64,000 nucleotides of DNA from Solimonas flava DSM 18980 (GCF_000426685.1 NZ_AUFV01000010.1:62001-126000); one strand, 5' to 3'. Numbered from the stretch's first letter, positions 51,847 through 62,280 are shown. Translations and numbers: made by a program. The notes: generated by a model from the sequence alone, not told the origin.

Positions 51847-52191
51847 ATGAAGAAGTTTCTTGCCGGGCTACTGCTCGGCAGCACGGTCCTGCTCGGCGCT
51901 TGCTCGACGACCGGCCATTTCGTCACGCCGCCCGATACGCAACTGGTCGTGATGGGCCGCTCGCTCGACGTGCCGGCCGACGGTGTCGTCACCACCAAGC
52001 CGTTCTTCTGGAGCGCTGCCGGCGGCATTCCGTACCGCCTCGAAAAGGACGGTCAGGTGGTTCAGGCCGGCAAGCTGCGCACCAAGTTCCGCGTCGCCTC
52101 GATCTTCTGGCCGCCGTTCGGCGCGATCTACTGGCCGATGGGCTTCAATCCGGACATTACCTATGATCTGGTGCGCCAGAAGCAGGAATAG
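51847..52191 (+). CDS. Small lipoprotein of unknown function
   Basis: A 114-residue protein with a lipoprotein signal (KKFLAGLLLGSTVLLGACST, lipobox LGAC). The mature part is beta-rich: TQLVVMGRSLDVPADGVV, FFWSAAGGIPYRLEKDG, FRVASIFWPPFGAIYWPMGF, and an ITYDLVRQKQE end. The family is not recognised. A strong AGGGGGAAATC precedes the ATG. It likely lies in the outer or inner membrane. Two further unrecognised envelope-type genes follow on the same strand. Confidence 0.78.
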   Translation: MKKFLAGLLLGSTVLLGACSTTGHFVTPPDTQLVVMGRSLDVPADGVVTTKPFFWSAAGGIPYRLEKDGQVVQAGKLRTKFRVASIFWPPFGAIYWPMGFNPDITYDLVRQKQE

Positions 52192-52214
52192 TCTGCGTCG
52201 GGCGGGGTGAGCGG

Positions 52215-52862
52215 GTGATTCCGGAGCTGCGCCCGCCGCGGCGCGCGGTTCGGCAGGAGCGCGATCTGCTGCCGTCGATCCTCGCTGTCGTGCTGATTGT
52301 TGGCGTCGGCGCTTACATCGGCTTGCGCAAGCTGGCGCCGCCTGAGGAGCTTGCTGTCGACGTCGAGACGCCGCCCTCATCGCTGCCGGCATCCGCCGGG
52401 CCGGTGCGCGCCCCGGCATCGGCTCTGAACGCGGTGCCGGCGCCAGCGCCCCTGCCGGATGGCACGCGCGTCGATTGCGGGCTCATCAACGGTGAGCGCC
52501 GCTGCGTGCCGCGCTCGGCCGCGGCGGACGAGTCGGCTCCCTCCGCGGCCGAGCGCGTGCAGCGGGCGCTGGACATCATGCGCGAGCGGCCGTCCTCGCC
52601 GCCGGCGCATGGCGACGCCGCCGCGCGCTATCCGAGCGTCGACGGACTGCTCGCGCTGGCCGAGCGCGACTGTCGGCTGGTGCGGGCCGAGGGCAGCATC
52701 GCCTATCGGCAGTGCCGCGCCCGCTGGTGGCAGCACTTCCGGGACCATTGCATCGGCTGGCGCGGGCGGCTGAATCTGGCCGGCGCCGCGCAGTACGAGA
52801 CAGTGCGCAGCCAGACCGACGCGTTCTGTGGCGCCGAGCAGCGCTATCGCATCATCGAATGA
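52215..52862 (+). CDS. Membrane-anchored protein of unknown function
   Basis: A 215-residue protein starting at a GTG with a weak ribosome site. Residues 19-37 (LLPSILAVVLIVGVGAYIG) are one membrane helix; a Pro/Ala-rich linker follows, then a C-terminal domain of about 100 residues with several Cys (CGLINGERRCVP, ERDCRLVRAEG, RQCRARWWQHFRDHCIGW, FCGAEQRYR). The Cys pattern suggests disulfides in the periplasm. The family is not recognised. It starts 23 bases after the preceding lipoprotein gene. Confidence 0.68.
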   Translation: MIPELRPPRRAVRQERDLLPSILAVVLIVGVGAYIGLRKLAPPEELAVDVETPPSSLPASAGPVRAPASALNAVPAPAPLPDGTRVDCGLINGERRCVPRSAAADESAPSAAERVQRALDIMRERPSSPPAHGDAAARYPSVDGLLALAERDCRLVRAEGSIAYRQCRARWWQHFRDHCIGWRGRLNLAGAAQYETVRSQTDAFCGAEQRYRIIE

Positions 52863-52881
52863 AGCCTAGGATGGCGCCGTC

Positions 52882-53781
52882 ATGAGTAAAACGAACGGGT
52901 GGATGACGGGGTGCGCGTTGCTGCTGGCGGCTTGCGGCGGCGGCAGCGGCGGCGGTGAGGATGCCGGTGGCGGTCCAAGCGACCCCGCGCCACTCGCGCA
53001 GCCGATGTTCGAAGACTACGCCCAGCTGCAGGATGGTCCCTACCTCGCGGCCAAGCAGACCATGTCGATTGCCAATGGCATCTTCCAGGGCAGCGATTGC
53101 GGGACGTTGACGTCAGCCACGCTGGAAGACCGCGCTGTGCAGATCCGCGCCGAGGGCGGGATGGTCAGCCTCGACAGCGAAGATGCCTGGTGTGCGGCCT
53201 CGGACCGCGACCGCTGGTGCCTGCGGCGCGGCGAAACGACGTTCGTTCAGGATCACTACTGGCTGGCGCCGGAAGCTTCTTCCTGGGCTCACGATCTGGA
53301 GATCGTGATGGCCACGGGCATCGATGTCCATCGCGCGTATTTTTCGATCCACCTTCCGGATGCCGCCTCGGACAACGATCGCGAGAGCGGGCGCGCCCGC
53401 GCCGCCTGGCGCGATGTCGCCGCGCCGTCTTCCGGCGAGTGCCAGCCGCCGGCCTTTGATCTGTCCGACGATGCGATCGATGGCGTCTGGCAGGGAACGC
53501 GCCTGCGTTACGAACCTGCGAGCGGCTTGCTCAGCGAAGCTGCGGGTGAAATGCGCTGCGCGGGAGGGAACTGCACGTTGAGTGACGGACCGATCGATTT
53601 CGTCACGGCCTTGCACCAGTTCGGATCCTGGTTTGGTTCCAGGGCGCAGGCGGCCGGTCCGATCGTCGGCTTGTCGATGAGCGCTGACGCGCGAGCATTG
53701 GCGGTCTGGACCTGTCCATTTCCGGGCATCAGTACCAGCCGGATCGGCAGCTGCACGCTGTATGCGCTGACGCGCGAGTGA
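52882..53781 (+). CDS. Exported lipoprotein of unknown function
   Basis: A 299-residue protein with a lipoprotein signal (GWMTGCALLLAAC, lipobox LAAC) and a Gly/Ser linker (GGGSGGGEDAGGG), a common surface-lipoprotein feature. The mature domain has repeated Cys (GSDCGTL, DAWCAASDRDRWCLRRG, GECQPPAF, MRCAGGNCTL, WTCPFPGIS, GSCTLYALTRE) and beta-strand character. Two roughly similar halves may exist, based on the Cys spacing. The family is not recognised. It begins 19 bases after the preceding gene. Confidence 0.72.
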   Translation: MSKTNGWMTGCALLLAACGGGSGGGEDAGGGPSDPAPLAQPMFEDYAQLQDGPYLAAKQTMSIANGIFQGSDCGTLTSATLEDRAVQIRAEGGMVSLDSEDAWCAASDRDRWCLRRGETTFVQDHYWLAPEASSWAHDLEIVMATGIDVHRAYFSIHLPDAASDNDRESGRARAAWRDVAAPSSGECQPPAFDLSDDAIDGVWQGTRLRYEPASGLLSEAAGEMRCAGGNCTLSDGPIDFVTALHQFGSWFGSRAQAAGPIVGLSMSADARALAVWTCPFPGISTSRIGSCTLYALTRE

Positions 53782-53863
53782 GGTGCGCGGTGTGCCCGGC
53801 GATTTCGGCAGCGCGACGGATCGCGCGGAGGCGACCGAAACGGACTTGCTTCGAACCAGCCCG

Positions 53864-53896
53864 AAAAACAAAAACCCCCGGCATCAGCCGAGGGTT
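53864..53896 (-). terminator. Terminator downstream of tRNA-Val
   Basis: Stem AACCCCCGGC / GCCGAGGGTT with one mismatch and an ATCA loop. On the minus strand it is followed by a T-rich run (TTTTTGTTTTTC), ending transcription of the tRNA. Confidence 0.75.
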
Positions 53897-53906
53897 CTTG
53901 CGGTGT

Positions 53907-53983
53907 TGGTAGGCGCGATTGGACTCGAACCAACGACCCCTACCATGTCAAGGTAGTGCTCTAACCAGCTGAGCTACGCGCCT
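53907..53983 (-). tRNA. tRNA-Val (anticodon GAC)
   Basis: A 77-nt cloverleaf on the minus strand with an encoded CCA end. The acceptor stem AGGCGCG/CGCGCCT, D-arm AGCTCAGCTGGTTAGAGC, anticodon loop TTGACAT (GAC, reading GUC/GUU) in a CTACC/GGTAG stem, and T-arm GGTTCGAGTCC are all present. It is close to the E. coli tRNA-Val(GAC) sequence. There is no integrase or att-like repeat beside it. Confidence 0.97.
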
Positions 53984-54055
53984 AGGGTCCGTCGAAGGGC
54001 GCGAAAGATACCGTGTCGCCGGGCCGGGCGCAAGCCTCGACGGGTTTCCTCTGCG

Positions 54056-56122
<2,067 letters not shown>

Positions 56123-56206
56123 GGCGGCAAGATGGGGCCGACGCCGGCCCGGTTCAACAGGGCCCTACAGCCTACTCCAAGGCAACCCCGCACCGGGTGG
56201 CGGCGT

Positions 56207-56242
56207 GCGTGTCTGCTGACGGGGAAGTGTCAGCAGACACGC
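56207..56242. repeat. Perfect 14-bp inverted repeat between uup and uvrB
   Basis: GCGTGTCTGCTGAC and GTCAGCAGACACGC are separated by eight bases, six bases past the uup stop. It lacks a T-run on either strand. It may be a terminator, an RNA-stabilising hairpin or a dyad of unknown role. Confidence 0.75.
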
Positions 56243-56247
56243 GCGGC

Positions 56248-58125
56248 TCAGCGGCTTTCGAGTTCTTCCCAGCGTGCATAGGTGGCGGCGAGCTGCGTCT
56301 GCAGCGCGGCGAGCCGCTTCTGCATCTCCGTGGCCTTGCCGGGATCGCTCGCGTACAGCTCGGCGAGCTTGAGGCCCAGCGCCTGCTGCTCGGCTTCGAG
56401 CTTTTCGATCTTGCCCGGCAGGTTCTTCAGCTCGCGACGCTCGTCGTTGCTGAGCGCCGGCCTGGCCGGCGGCGGTGCGGCGACCGGCGCCGGCGCCGGC
56501 ACCGGCGTCGCGGCCGGCTTCGGCGCAGCGGTCTTGGCGGCCGGCGCGGGGCGCTGGCGCAGCCAGTCGCTGTAGCCGCCGATGTATTCGCCGATGCGGC
56601 CTTCACCTTCGAACACCAGCGTGCGCAGCACGACGTTGTCGAGGAAGGCGCGATCGTGCGAGACGACCAGCACGGTGCCGTCGAAATCGGTGATCAGTTC
56701 TTCGAGCAGGTCCAGCGTCTCGACGTCGAGATCGTTCGTCGGCTCGTCGAGCACCAGCAGGTTCGCCGGCTGCGAGAACAGCTGTGCGAGCAGCAGGCGC
56801 GAGCGCTCGCCGCCGGACAGCACATGCGTGGGGCTGCGCGCGCGGTCCGGCGTGAACAGAAAGTCCTGCAGATAGCTCATCACGTGCTTGCGCGCGCCGC
56901 CGATCTCGATGAACTCCTTGCCGCCGGCGATGTTCTCCCAGACCGGCTTGCTCTCGTCCAGTGTCGAGCGCAGCTGGTCGAACCAGGCGATTTCCAGATT
57001 GCTGCCGATGCGCACCTCGCCGCTGTCCGGCTGCAGCTGGCCGAGCAGCAGGCGCAGCAGCGTGGTCTTGCCGGCGCCGTTCGGACCGACGACGCCGATC
57101 TTGTCGCCGCGCAGGATGGTCGTCGAGAAATTGCGGCAGATCAGCTGCTCGCCCCAGCGGTACGTGAGGTTCCTGGCTTCGGCGACGAGCTTGCCGGAGC
57201 GCTCGGCCTCCTGGACCGTGAACTGCGCGGTGCCCTGCAGCTTGCGGCGCTGCGCGTACTGATCGCGCATCTCGTAGAGGCGTTTGACGCGGCCCATGTC
57301 GCGCGTGCGCCGCGCTTCGATGCCCTTGCGGATCCAGGCCTCTTCCTGCGCGAGCTTCTTGTCGAACAGCGCGACTTCCTGCGCCTCGGCGTGCAGGCGC
57401 TCCTCGCGGCGGCGCAGGTAGTTGTCGTAGTCGCCGGGCCAGCTCGTCAGCCGGCCGCGATCGAGCTCGACGATGCGCGTCGCCAGCCGGCGCAGGAAGG
57501 CGCGGTCGTGGGTGATGAACAGCAGCGCGCCTTCCCAGGCCGCCAGGAAGTCCTCGATCCAGGCGATCGCGTCGACGTCGAGATGGTTGGTCGGTTCGTC
57601 GAGCAGCAGCAGATCGGGCTCGGCGGCGAGTGCGCGGCCGAGCAGCACGCGGCGCTTGAGGCCGCCGGACAGCGACTCGAACGCGGCATCCGGCGGCAGG
57701 CCGAGACGCGAAACGACGCCATCGATGCGCGCATCGAGCGCCCAGCCGTTCTGCGTGTCGAGCACGTGCTGCAGCTTGCCGAGGCGGTCGAGCTGCTCGG
57801 GGTCGTGCAGCAGCAGGTGGTGGTATTCGGCGAGCGCCGCGCCGACCGCGCCGGCGCCGCTGGTGACGATCTCGCGGACCGTGCCGGTCAGGCCCTTCGG
57901 CACGTCCTGCGGCATCTCGGCGATGCGCAGGCCCTGGGTGCGGATCACCTCGCCGTCGTCGGCGTGCTGCTGGCCGGTGATGACGCGCAGCAGCGTCGAC
58001 TTGCCCTCGCCATTGCGCCCGAGCAGGCAGACGCGCTCGCCGCGTTCGATCGCGAAGTTGACGCCATCGAGCAGCGGCGGGCCGCCGAAACGCAGGGTGA
58101 TGTTCTTGAGAGCGAGCAGGGTCAC
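56248..58125 (-). CDS. uup: ABC-F ATPase Uup-like
   Basis: A 625-residue soluble ABC-F protein with two nucleotide-binding domains: Walker A GRNGEGKST (about 37-45) and GPNGAGKTT (about 348-356), signatures LSGGLKRR and LSGGERSR, and Walker B LLLLDEPTNHLD and LLVLDEPTNDLD. The linker (ARRTRDMGRVKRLYEMRDQY) and a C-terminal coiled coil (SNDERRELKNLPGKIEKLEAEQ and onward, 555-625) match Uup, which is linked to ribosome function and transposon precise excision. The Pro/Ala linker is long. The start MTLLALKN is followed directly by domain 1. Confidence 0.93.
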   Translation of the reverse strand: MTLLALKNITLRFGGPPLLDGVNFAIERGERVCLLGRNGEGKSTLLRVITGQQHADDGEVIRTQGLRIAEMPQDVPKGLTGTVREIVTSGAGAVGAALAEYHHLLLHDPEQLDRLGKLQHVLDTQNGWALDARIDGVVSRLGLPPDAAFESLSGGLKRRVLLGRALAAEPDLLLLDEPTNHLDVDAIAWIEDFLAAWEGALLFITHDRAFLRRLATRIVELDRGRLTSWPGDYDNYLRRREERLHAEAQEVALFDKKLAQEEAWIRKGIEARRTRDMGRVKRLYEMRDQYAQRRKLQGTAQFTVQEAERSGKLVAEARNLTYRWGEQLICRNFSTTILRGDKIGVVGPNGAGKTTLLRLLLGQLQPDSGEVRIGSNLEIAWFDQLRSTLDESKPVWENIAGGKEFIEIGGARKHVMSYLQDFLFTPDRARSPTHVLSGGERSRLLLAQLFSQPANLLVLDEPTNDLDVETLDLLEELITDFDGTVLVVSHDRAFLDNVVLRTLVFEGEGRIGEYIGGYSDWLRQRPAPAAKTAAPKPAATPVPAPAPVAAPPPARPALSNDERRELKNLPGKIEKLEAEQQALGLKLAELYASDPGKATEMQKRLAALQTQLAATYARWEELESR

Positions 58126-58189
58126 GGTTGGGGATTCCGGCGAGGGATGCGGATTCTAGCCGCCGGCAGGGCCGGCATGCGGCCAAGCA

Positions 58190-58218
58190 TTGCATCGGCG
58201 GCCGTCGCTCACTAGAAT
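58190..58218 (+). promoter_or_regulatory. Sigma-70 promoter of tRNA-Asn
   Basis: TTGCAT and TAGAAT are separated by exactly 17 bases, with the -10 ending 15 bases before the tRNA 5' end. A good match for GC-rich DNA. Confidence 0.78.
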
Positions 58219-58233
58219 GCGCACCCCTGCCGA

Positions 58234-58309
<76 letters not shown>

Positions 58310-58316
58310 AACATGG

Positions 58317-58345
58317 AGGGTCTGCCGGATGGCAGACCCTTTTTT
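58317..58345 (+). terminator. Intrinsic terminator of tRNA-Asn
   Basis: Perfect 10-bp stem AGGGTCTGCC / GGCAGACCCT with a GGAT loop, followed by five T, 40 bases before the aminotransferase ATG. Confidence 0.9.
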
Positions 58346-58385
58346 GTGCGGCAGCGATCCTGATCAGCGCTCCCGAGGATTCCGC

Positions 58386-59582
58386 ATGTCCATCTTCTCC
58401 GCCGTCGAAATGGCGCCGCGCGACCCGATTCTGGGCCTGAACGAAGCTTTCGCCGCCGACAAGAACCCGAACAAGATCAACCTCGGCGTCGGCGTCTATT
58501 ACGACGACAACGGCAAGCTGCCGCTCCTGCAGTGCGTGCAGGCCGCCGAGAAGGCGCTGATGGAAAAGCCGACGGCGCGCGGCTATCTGCCGATCGATGG
58601 CATCGCCGCCTACGACGCCGCGGTGAAGGGCCTCGTGTTCGGCGCCGACAGCGAGCCGGTCAAGAGCGGCCGCGTGGCGACCGTGCAGGCCATCGGCGGC
58701 ACCGGCGGCCTGAAGATCGGCGCGGACTTCCTGAAGAAGCTGAATCCGAAGGCCAAGGTCCTGATTTCCGATCCGAGCTGGGAGAACCACCGCGCGCTGT
58801 TCACGCAGGCGGGCTTCGAGGTCGGCACCTACCGCTACTACGACGCCGCCAGCCGCGGCATCGACTTCGCCGGCCTGCTGGCCGATCTGAAGGCCGCCGC
58901 GCCGGGCACGATCGTCGTGCTGCACGCCTGCTGCCACAATCCGACCGGCTACGATCTGAGCGCGGCGCAGTGGGAGCAGGTGATCGCCGTCGTCAAGCAA
59001 GGCGGCCTCACGCCGTTCCTCGACATGGCCTACCAGGGCTTCGGTTCGGGTCTGGCCGAGGACGGCGCGGTGATCGGCAAGTTCGTCGCCGCCGGCCTGA
59101 CCTTCTTCGTGTCGACCAGCTTCTCGAAGAGCTTCAGCCTCTACGGCGAACGCGTCGGTGCGCTGTCGGTGCTGTGCGCGAGCAAGGAAGAAGCCGATCG
59201 CGTGCTGTCGCAGCTCAAGATCATGATCCGCACCAACTACAGCAACCCGCCGACGCACGGCGGTGCGGTGGTGGCGGCGGTGCTGAACACGCCGGAGCTG
59301 CGCGCGCAGTGGGAGCAGGAGCTGGCCGGAATGCGCCAGCGCATCAAGCTGATGCGCAGCCAGCTGGTCGAGGGCCTGAAGGCGGCGGGTGTGCAGCAGG
59401 ACATGAGCTTCATCACCCAGCAGGTCGGCATGTTCAGCTACTCGGGTCTCAGCAAGGAGCAGATGCAGCGCCTGCGCAGCGAGTTCGGTGTCTACGGCGT
59501 GGACAGCGGCCGCATCTGCGTGGCCGCGCTCAACAGCAAGAATCTGGACTACGTCTGCAAGGCGATCGCGGCGGTGATCTGA
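58386..59582 (+). CDS. Aromatic/aspartate aminotransferase (class I)
   Basis: A 398-residue PLP enzyme that moves amino groups between aspartate or aromatic amino acids and 2-oxoglutarate. The PLP lysine is Lys248 in STSFSKSFSLYGERVG. HACCHNPTGYD and DMAYQGFGSGLAEDG are the cofactor motifs, and RTNYSNPPTHGG is the Arg-containing segment of the TyrB/AspC subgroup. The start MSIFSAVEM at 58386 fits the family and follows GAGG; a longer ATG at 58329 would overlap the tRNA terminator. It is the only gene between tRNA-Asn and a terminator. Confidence 0.94.
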   Translation: MSIFSAVEMAPRDPILGLNEAFAADKNPNKINLGVGVYYDDNGKLPLLQCVQAAEKALMEKPTARGYLPIDGIAAYDAAVKGLVFGADSEPVKSGRVATVQAIGGTGGLKIGADFLKKLNPKAKVLISDPSWENHRALFTQAGFEVGTYRYYDAASRGIDFAGLLADLKAAAPGTIVVLHACCHNPTGYDLSAAQWEQVIAVVKQGGLTPFLDMAYQGFGSGLAEDGAVIGKFVAAGLTFFVSTSFSKSFSLYGERVGALSVLCASKEEADRVLSQLKIMIRTNYSNPPTHGGAVVAAVLNTPELRAQWEQELAGMRQRIKLMRSQLVEGLKAAGVQQDMSFITQQVGMFSYSGLSKEQMQRLRSEFGVYGVDSGRICVAALNSKNLDYVCKAIAAVI

Positions 59583-59623
59583 GCGTCGCCGCGGCGGCCC
59601 GACGTCCGGGTTCGCCGGCACTC

Positions 59624-59651
59624 GAAAGCCCCGGCTCCGGCCGGGGCTTTC
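59624..59651 (+). terminator. Terminator after the aminotransferase gene
   Basis: GAAAGCCCCGG / CCGGGGCTTTC, an 11-bp perfect stem with a 6-base loop, partly carrying its own A and T tracts. Confidence 0.75.
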
Positions 59652-59694
59652 GCATTTCCGGGCCGGCGTTACGCTGCGCGGCAGGTTTGCCCTT

Positions 59695-60366
59695 GTGAGT
59701 TCGTCGATGCCCTCGTCTGCTGCCTCCTTCGTGTCGCCCGCCGATCCGCGCGCCGTGTTGCTGGTGATCGACGTGCAGAACGACTTCATGCCGGGCGGGC
59801 GCCTGCCGGTCGCCGATGGCGACGCGGTGGTGCCGCTAATCAACCGGCTGGGCGCGCGCTTTGCCCATGTCGTGCTGACGCAGGACTGGCATCCGGCCGA
59901 TCACGCCTCGTTCGCCAGCCAGCATGCGGGACGTCAGCGGTTCGAGCAGATCGCGCTGCCGTATGGCGCGCAGACGCTGTGGCCGGATCACTGCGTGCAG
60001 GACAGCGCCGGCGCGGCGCTGCATCCGGACCTGGCGCTGCCGCAGGCGCGGCTGCTGATCCGCAAGGGCTGCCATCGCGATGTCGACAGCTATTCGGCCT
60101 TCGTCGAGGCCGACCGCCGCACGACCACCGGCCTGGCCGGCTATCTGCGCGAGCGCGGCGTCGATACGGTCTATCTGGCCGGCCTCGCGCTCGATTTCTG
60201 CGTGGCCTGGTCGGCGCTCGATGCCTGCGCCGCGGGCTTCGCGACGGCGGTGATCGACGATGCCTGCCGGGCGATCGACCTCGACGGTTCGCGCGAGCGT
60301 GCCTGGCGCGACATGACGGCCGCCGGCGTGCGGCGTCTGCAGCTGCGCGATCTGGCGGTGGCTTGA
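59695..60366 (+). CDS. pncA: Nicotinamidase PncA
   Basis: Deamidates nicotinamide to nicotinic acid for NAD salvage. The 223-residue protein has the isochorismatase-like fold: VLLVIDVQNDFMPGG with catalytic Asp26, TQDWHPADHASFA (metal-binding Asp and His), LIRKGCHRDVDSYSAF with the catalytic Lys region, and YLAGLALDFCVAWS with catalytic Cys169. The GTG at 59695 follows a GCAGG; an ATG at 59707 is also possible. It stands alone. Confidence 0.93.
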   Translation: MSSSMPSSAASFVSPADPRAVLLVIDVQNDFMPGGRLPVADGDAVVPLINRLGARFAHVVLTQDWHPADHASFASQHAGRQRFEQIALPYGAQTLWPDHCVQDSAGAALHPDLALPQARLLIRKGCHRDVDSYSAFVEADRRTTTGLAGYLRERGVDTVYLAGLALDFCVAWSALDACAAGFATAVIDDACRAIDLDGSRERAWRDMTAAGVRRLQLRDLAVA

Positions 60367-60497
60367 CCCGCGCCACCGGTTGCGCGCGCAGGCGGCCGCC
60401 GGCGGTTCAGGTGGACTTCATTTTGAGGGGGCTACTTTCCCGACCGTTCGCGACTGCTCGCGGACAACCATGACCAGGGATCCAAGGAGAGTCGTCG

Positions 60498-61106
60498 ATG
60501 AAGACGTACGGAGTCGCCACCAAGCTCGCGATCGGCCTGACGGCGGTCGTGCTGGCCGGTTGCCATCACTATGTGAAACAGGAGGATTACGACGCGGCCA
60601 TTGCCGAGCTTCGCGCCAACGACGCGGCGCTGCGCAATGACCTCAATGGCCTGAAGAGCGAGCTCGACAGCCGCTTCGCCGCCTACGACGCCAAGATCTC
60701 GCAGTTGCAGGGCCGCGTGCGCGTCGATCTCGGTGCGCATTTCGACTACGACAAGGCGGCGCTGCGCGAGCAGGACAAGCCGGCCCTCGACGAGTTCGCC
60801 GCGGTGATTCGCGAGCACCACCCGAACGTGCTGGTCACGGTCGAAGGGTTCACCGACGCCGCCGGCTCGGCGGGCTACAACAAGAAGCTCGGCCTGAAGC
60901 GCGCCGAGGCCGTGCGCGACTACCTCGTGCAGACCGGCGGCCTCGACGCCGGCAAGGTGCGCGCGGTCAGCTACGGCAAGGACAAGAACCGTCAGGTCGA
61001 GCCGGGCGCCTACGGGGCGCAGGGCGAGGCCAATCGCCGCGTCGCGCTGGTCATCGACCATGCGCCGGCCGATGCGGCAGCCACGAGCGCCGGCAACGCC
61101 GACTGA
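60498..61106 (+). CDS. OmpA-like lipoprotein
   Basis: A 202-residue protein with a lipoprotein signal (ATKLAIGLTAVVLAGC, lipobox LAGC). A short coiled-coil (about 28-70, AIAELRANDAALRNDLNGL) is followed by an OmpA domain: VRVDLGAHFDYDKAALREQ, VEGFTDAAGSAGYNKKLGLKRAEAVRDYLV, with a GQGEANRRVALVI-like end (here GAQGEANRRVALVI). The Asp and Arg of the OmpA peptidoglycan-binding motif (TDAAGS...NKKLGLKRA) are present. It likely links the outer membrane to the wall like Pal or YiaD. A GGAGAG precedes the ATG. Confidence 0.9.
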   Translation: MKTYGVATKLAIGLTAVVLAGCHHYVKQEDYDAAIAELRANDAALRNDLNGLKSELDSRFAAYDAKISQLQGRVRVDLGAHFDYDKAALREQDKPALDEFAAVIREHHPNVLVTVEGFTDAAGSAGYNKKLGLKRAEAVRDYLVQTGGLDAGKVRAVSYGKDKNRQVEPGAYGAQGEANRRVALVIDHAPADAAATSAGNAD

Positions 61107-61135
61107 AAACACCTCGGCGGAATCCGCCGTGCCCG

Positions 61136-61162
61136 GACCGGCCTCGCGGCCGGTCTTTTTTT
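61136..61162 (+). terminator. Terminator after the OmpA-like gene
   Basis: GACCGGCC / GGCCGGTC with a TCGC loop and seven T. On the minus strand it also sits just downstream of the small gene ending at 61171. Confidence 0.88.
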
Positions 61163-61170
61163 GTCCGTCA

Positions 61171-61413
61171 CTACAGGCTGCGGCTGATCCAGCCGTCCGG
61201 CTGGCGCGCCGGCAGCAGTTCGCCGAGGTGCTGGCTGGCTTCCAGTTCAAGCTCGGCCGGCGGGCGCTCGCTGCGGAAGGTCTCCTGCTCGCCGGCGCGT
61301 TCGGTGTCGAGCACAGGCCGTTCAGGATCGGAGGCTTCGACGGAAGTCGCCTCGGATGCGGCGCCGGCGGTTGGTGACGGCCCCGCCGGGGCGGGATGGA
61401 GCGAGCTGTTCAT
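61171..61413 (-). CDS. Small protein with C-terminal GWxxR motif (1)
   Basis: An 80-residue acidic, Glu/Pro/Ala-rich protein (MNSSLHPAPAG and onward) with no membrane segment or signal. The start is supported by a strong AAGGAGGA seven bases upstream. It ends PARQPDGWISRSL. The family is not recognised. The end resembles that of the next small gene on the same strand (P-x-GW-x-x-R-x-L). It is read toward the OmpA-like gene. Confidence 0.62.
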   Translation of the reverse strand: MNSSLHPAPAGPSPTAGAASEATSVEASDPERPVLDTERAGEQETFRSERPPAELELEASQHLGELLPARQPDGWISRSL

Positions 61414-61505
61414 GTCCGATTCCTCCTTGTGCCGGGGTTGCGTGTTGCAAGCCCGATCACATCTTGGACCGCGCAAACGGCGCGACGTTTGGATCTTTTT
61501 TTGCG

Positions 61506-61784
61506 CTACAGGCCGCGCGCGGTCCAGCCTGCGGGCAGCGATGCGGCACCCGTCTGCGCCGCGCCGCTCGCCGCCTGCGGGTGACGCAGCAGGTGGAAGT
61601 TGCGCGCGCACTGCGCCAGCTCCCAAGCCAGCGGCGGACGCGGGCGGCGGCGCAATGTGTCCAGCGTCGGGGCTGGGATCGCCGCAACGGCCGACGCCGC
61701 GTTCGCGGGGGTGGCGGTCGTGGCGGCGGGGCGGGGAAACAGCGGGACGAAGAAGTCCGCGCCAGGCAAGGTGGCGATTTCCAT
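61506..61784 (-). CDS. Small protein with C-terminal GWxxR motif (2)
   Basis: A 92-residue protein (MEIATLPGADFFVPLFPRPA and onward), Ala/Pro/Arg-rich, with a helical segment PPLAWELAQCARNFHLLRHP and the C-terminus ASLPAGWTARGL. No signal peptide. Ribosome site is weak (GAGACC). It shares the P-x-GW-x-x-R-x-L end with its neighbour 93 bases downstream on the strand, and both stops sit beside a poly-T tract on the plus strand. Function unknown. Confidence 0.52.
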   Translation of the reverse strand: MEIATLPGADFFVPLFPRPAATTATPANAASAVAAIPAPTLDTLRRRPRPPLAWELAQCARNFHLLRHPQAASGAAQTGAASLPAGWTARGL

Positions 61785-61940
61785 GATCGGGTCTCGGGTG
61801 GAACGGCGGCGGCGATGGGTTGCTGCCGTTTGGATGCGCGCCCTGAGCGGATGGTTTACACGCTTGGCGAGCGGCGAGTCGACAAATACCGAAGGATCGC
61901 GTAGTGTGCACGCCGCAGTCGCCTCAAGTAGTGCTATCCG

Positions 61941-61969
61941 TTGGACATCCGCCATTTGGGTGGTATGAA
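61941..61969 (+). promoter_or_regulatory. Predicted sigma-70 promoter of the cold-shock gene
   Basis: TTGGAC and TATGAA with a 17-base spacer, ending 77 bases before the ATG, leaving a 5' leader of about 70 bases typical of cold-shock genes. Confidence 0.5.
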
Positions 61970-62046
61970 TTTCCCGATGCGTTCCTCTTGACCGTATGCA
62001 CCCCACGGGCGGGATTGCCCGATTACCGTTTAAAAGGAATGTATCC

Positions 62047-62259
62047 ATGAGCAATGTTTCGACCGGCACCGTGAAGTGGTTCAACGACGCCAAGGGCTTC
62101 GGCTTCATCACGCCGAGCGAAGGCGGTGAAGACCTCTTCGCGCACTTCAAGGAAATCCAGGGCACGGGCTTCAAGACCCTCGCCGAAGGCCAGCGCGTCG
62201 AGTACACGGCGGCTCGCGGCCCGAAGGGCATGCAGGCCACCAAGATCCGCGCGATCTAA
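62047..62259 (+). CDS. Cold-shock domain protein (CspA family)
   Basis: A 70-residue nucleic-acid chaperone. RNP-1 is KGFGFITPS and RNP-2 is DLFAHF, with [10 protein letters not shown] at the front; the full CSD is present. It binds single-stranded RNA and melts structure, in the cold or more generally. The start MSNVSTG follows AAGGAA; an in-frame ATG at 61996 would extend into the leader. Whether it is cold-induced is not shown. The terminator follows 20 bases later. Confidence 0.96.
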   Translation: MSNVSTGTVKWFNDAKGFGFITPSEGGEDLFAHFKEIQGTGFKTLAEGQRVEYTAARGPKGMQATKIRAI

Positions 62260-62280
62260 GCCGTCCTGAGCTGTAAAGAA

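Noticed and set aside
61136-61170. Riboswitch or attenuator between the OmpA-like gene and the small protein gene
   Set aside because: The structure is an ordinary intrinsic terminator serving convergent genes; no aptamer-like fold is evident.
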